A stretch of 64,000 nucleotides of DNA, from the NCBI GenBank assembly GCA_018902385.1, contig JABSSW010000010.1, positions 844,573 to 908,572 of the forward strand, read 5' to 3'. Position 1 is the stretch's first letter. Each line of letters opens with the position of its first letter. Shown piece after piece: positions 61,588 through 64,000 of this stretch. The position numbers were made by a program, and so were the translations under genes. Source of the stretch: Physcia stellaris. Taxonomy: Eukaryota; Ascomycota; Lecanoromycetes; Caliciales; Physciaceae. A model generated the notes under the pieces. That model worked only from the letters and a program-made list of their open reading frames with translations, did no database searches and was not told the origin of the DNA.

Positions 61588-61590
61588 AAA
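61510..61590. repeat. A-rich tract with AAAAAG units
   Basis: Four to five AAAAAG units run into about 35 unbroken A residues. It could be a simple repeat or the tail of a retroposed sequence; no target duplication was seen. Its length may be unreliable in assembly. Confidence 0.8.
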
Positions 61591-62184
61591 TATATATTTA
61601 TAATCTTAATATATGTCATTTAAATTTTTTATTTATTTAATTAATTAAATTCAAATTCATATTCATATGCGATTTTCATATTCAAAATAATGTTTTTTCG
61701 AACACGTTTTTTTAATGCGTTTGTGAAATTCGCATGATAATTGATTGATCAATAATGTAATGTTAAAACAATCGAAAAAATGAAAATTCAATGAAATTAA
61801 ATACGTCGTCAATTGATTTGATCGCGATCAAATAAATATGAACGATAAAAATTGATCGTCAAATTATGAAAAACGATGTTTTCGAAATGACGAAAAAATG
61901 ACGAAAAAAACAATGAAAAAATCATTTATCGTGTGAATCAAAATGAAATTTTCACAACTGAATATTGTCGAAATGTATTAAAACAAAAAAAAAAACAAAT
62001 ATTTGATATTCGATGAAAAAAAAACGAAATTCACAATGAAAAAAAAAAATTGAAATTGATCAAAAATCAATTCGTGAATCGAAATTCAAATTAATCACAA
62101 CAATTGACGAAACAAAATGAAAAAACATTCGCGATTAACGTGAAAAAAAAAACAAAACATACAATCAATCAAACGAATTTTTTG

Positions 62185-62922
62185 TTAAATGAAAACAGCA
62201 AACATCGATAGTTTTATCGTTAAAAATGTGTAAAAAAAAAAAATCGTGAAAACAATTATTTTGACGTGTTTTTGCGTGATACGAATCATTATTAACAATT
62301 CAATTGTCGCGACATCATATTGTTTGAATGTGTTGTTTTCATTTTGTGTTTTCGACAAAAATGTTCGAAATAATTCGAAATTTTTCGAACGAATGATTGA
62401 TTTGTGAAAATTGCGATAATTCATTCACAAAAATGATATCGTTTTCGATTGAAATAATCATTGAAAATATAAAATTACGTATTTGATGACGCGAAAAAAA
62501 ATATATATATATATACAAAATTGTGTCAATTTCGAAAAAATTGTTTGAATAAAACGTCGTCATTCAAATCAATTCGTGACGTGAAATTATTCGTGATCAA
62601 ATGTATTTTCGATTTGATTAATCGATTGAAAATTTGTTGATCATGCGCAAAAATTGAAAATGACGATTCATTCAAAAAAATTATTGAATTCAACGCTAAT
62701 AAATTTTTCAATACAAATTGAAAAAAATTTTGTTTTACGAAAAATGAAATAATCGTCAATGATTATTATATCAAAATTTTGATCGTGAAACACATTGCGA
62801 CGTTTATTGAAAAATGTAAACGACGAATGCGAACGACGACGTTTTAACGAATTGAATGATTGCGAATCATTTATTTCATGATTATTTTCGATTTCGTCAA
62901 CAAAATTGAAATTCAATTTCAA
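62185..62922 (-). pseudogene. Unidentified overlapping frames within the DNA-transposon region
   Basis: Four overlapping minus-strand frames of 74-84 codons, one with a basic patch (LKRRRSHSSFTFFNKRRNVF), look like pieces of one decayed ORF. They lie inside the inverted repeats at 55.1 and 63.4-63.6 kb and might be an accessory ORF of that element. No domain recognised. Confidence 0.3.
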
Positions 62923-63334
62923 TTTTTGAAATATGAATTGAAAATAACGTCAATAATTTTTGCGTTTGTTCAATCGAACAAATTGTTATTGATCGATTGA
63001 TGACATCGTTTGTTAAAATCAACATTTAAAAAATTTCAAATCAGTTTTTTCATCATAACGTCAACGATTATTTCATGATATTGTTGAAGAATTTCAACAA
63101 AATCACATAAATTTTGATATAGTTGAATACAACAATGCTTATCTTGCGAATGTTTTAATTTGATAAAACTTTTAATTGAAAATTTAATTAATATATAAAT
63201 ATACATACGTTCATTTAAGAATGCGATTTGAAAATAAAATCACGAACGAATTTCGAAATTTGATGCATTCATGTAACGCGATTTCTAAATTGAAATTTTT
63301 GATTCATGAAATAAAATCAATAATGATTCAATTG

Positions 63335-63597
63335 AACGAATGATTGCATGAATTCGAATGAACGAATGATTGAAATCAAAAATCAAACATTATGAAACAT
63401 TGATTCAAAAAAAAATCGACTAAAATGAAAAAATGATTACATGAATTCAAATGAATGAATGATCGCATGAAATCAAACGAATAAATAATCACATGAATTC
63501 GAATGAATAAATGATCACATGAATTCGAATGAATAAATGATTATATGAATTCGAATGAATGAATAATTGCATGAATTCGAACGAATGAATGATTGCA
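63335..63597 (-). repeat. Minisatellite array 4 and right inverted repeat
   Basis: Units of GAATGATTGCATGAATTCGA type, reverse complement to arrays 1 and 2. Within it, 63,374-63,425 is the reverse complement of the unique stretch at 55,290-55,345 with few differences. Confidence 0.7.
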
Positions 63598-63900
63598 TTT
63601 CAATTGATCAAATATTTGTGATCAAATATCAATCAAAAATTTTTTCAATACGAATTTTTGTTTCGATCGTTTGTCGAAAATTTCGTGCGCGACAATGTAA
63701 ACGTTCGATTGCACGTCATTTTCATTGTTTTTCATTAAACGTTCAATATTTTTTTTCATTTTCAATTATCGTTGAAAATATTATGATTATCATGCGATCG
63801 TTAATTAAATCATTTTTGTAAAAAAAATTATTCGAATTACACAAACACGTGTGTCAAAATTTTTTTTTATTGAATAATCGAATCATTGTAACGTGTATTG
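63598..63900 (-). mobile_element. Fragment of unit X (copy C)
   Basis: Aligns by eye to 48,235-48,520 and 52,515-52,800, for example the ATATCAATCAAAAATTTTTTC, GTCGAAAATTTCGTG and ACACGTGTGTCAAAATTTTT segments. It starts abruptly at the edge of array 4 and appears truncated. It may run past the window end. Confidence 0.5.
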
Positions 63901-64000
63901 TAAATATTCATCGAACGATTTTATTAAAACAACGAATCGTTATTGAAATTAACAATTTCATCAAAAAAAATGTCGAATTACGAAAAATTTTGAAATCGTA

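Larger units (their letters stand above)
26741..64000. other. AT-rich block of decayed repeats with depletion of CpT/ApG and CpC/GpG
   Basis: Outside the nested element at 32-35.4 kb, remaining cytosines are followed almost only by A or G; CT, CC, AG and GG are rare in every line inspected. Long frames translate with essentially no Gly, Pro or Trp. Recognisable remnants are Ty3/gypsy pol on both strands and a Plavaka-type transposase, all with stops and frame breaks. I see no host gene. Parts not assigned below (roughly 27.6-29.6, 39.1-40.5, 45.6-46.7, 58.3-60.0 and 61.6-62.1 kb) show the same composition and nothing identifiable. Confidence 0.85.

Noticed and set aside
60015-63597. The regularly repeated arrays considered as a CRISPR array
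   Set aside because: Units are directly adjacent with no unique spacers of constant length, and the context is eukaryotic; this is a minisatellite.
26741-64000. Possible mitochondrial DNA because of the very high AT content
   Set aside because: The content is nuclear-type LTR and DNA transposons joined directly to intron-bearing nuclear genes; no mitochondrial genes are seen.

Overview
The window reads as nuclear DNA of a filamentous ascomycete (Pezizomycotina). The genes have short introns (mostly 45-70 bp) with GTRAGT-like donors. The protein families are fungus-specific: CFEM, CBM1, Zn2Cys6 with a fungal activator domain, and a CBM18-GH18 killer-toxin-like chitinase beside a LysM protein. 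The species cannot be named from sequence alone.

Layout. Positions 1 to about 26.7 kb form a gene-bearing segment of ordinary composition. In order it holds a diverged, possibly broken ethanolamine-kinase-like gene (+), a two-exon protein with two CFEM domains and a likely GPI signal (-), a small secreted protein (-), a CBM1 plus expansin/GH45-like secreted protein (+), a broken MFS transporter (-), a Zn2Cys6 transcription factor (-), a 15-exon chitinase of 1,681 aa (-), a divergent four-LysM protein (+) and a small conserved fungal protein (-). I joined the exons of these genes by hand, and the reading frames close across GT-AG introns. The chitinase and LysM genes share an upstream region of about 0.8 kb, an arrangement known for subgroup C chitinases and LysM proteins. 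Secreted, wall-directed proteins dominate the segment.

At about 26.7 kb the composition changes abruptly, beside two CCCTAA units and a duplicated 11-mer. The rest of the window is one AT-rich block of decayed mobile elements: (i) a Ty3/gypsy element on + (about 27.4-39.1 kb) with 199-bp direct repeats as probable LTRs; (ii) nested in its pol, a non-autonomous LTR element (32,072-35,387) with 196-bp LTRs and a 5-bp target duplication; (iii) a second Ty3/gypsy element on - (about 40-44 kb); (iv) two direct copies of an unclassified unit X (46.7-50.1 and 51.1-54.6 kb) and a fragment at 63.6 kb; (v) a Plavaka-like DNA transposon on - (55.3-58.3 kb coding remnants), flanked by inverted sequences that contain a roughly 26-bp minisatellite.

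The most striking observation is the mutation signature of this block. CpT/ApG and CpC/GpG are almost gone, while CpA and CpG remain plentiful. The two LTRs of the nested element differ at 20 positions by my hand alignment. All 20 are transitions, and all 20 lie at CpT/ApG (15) or CpC/GpG (5), none at CpA or CpG. This points to a repeat-directed C-to-T process with CpY specificity rather than the canonical CpA-directed RIP. It also explains why the decayed ORFs lack Gly, Pro and Trp yet keep Gln and stay fairly open. I ran no database search. Counts are by eye, and boundaries inside the AT-rich block are approximate unless stated.
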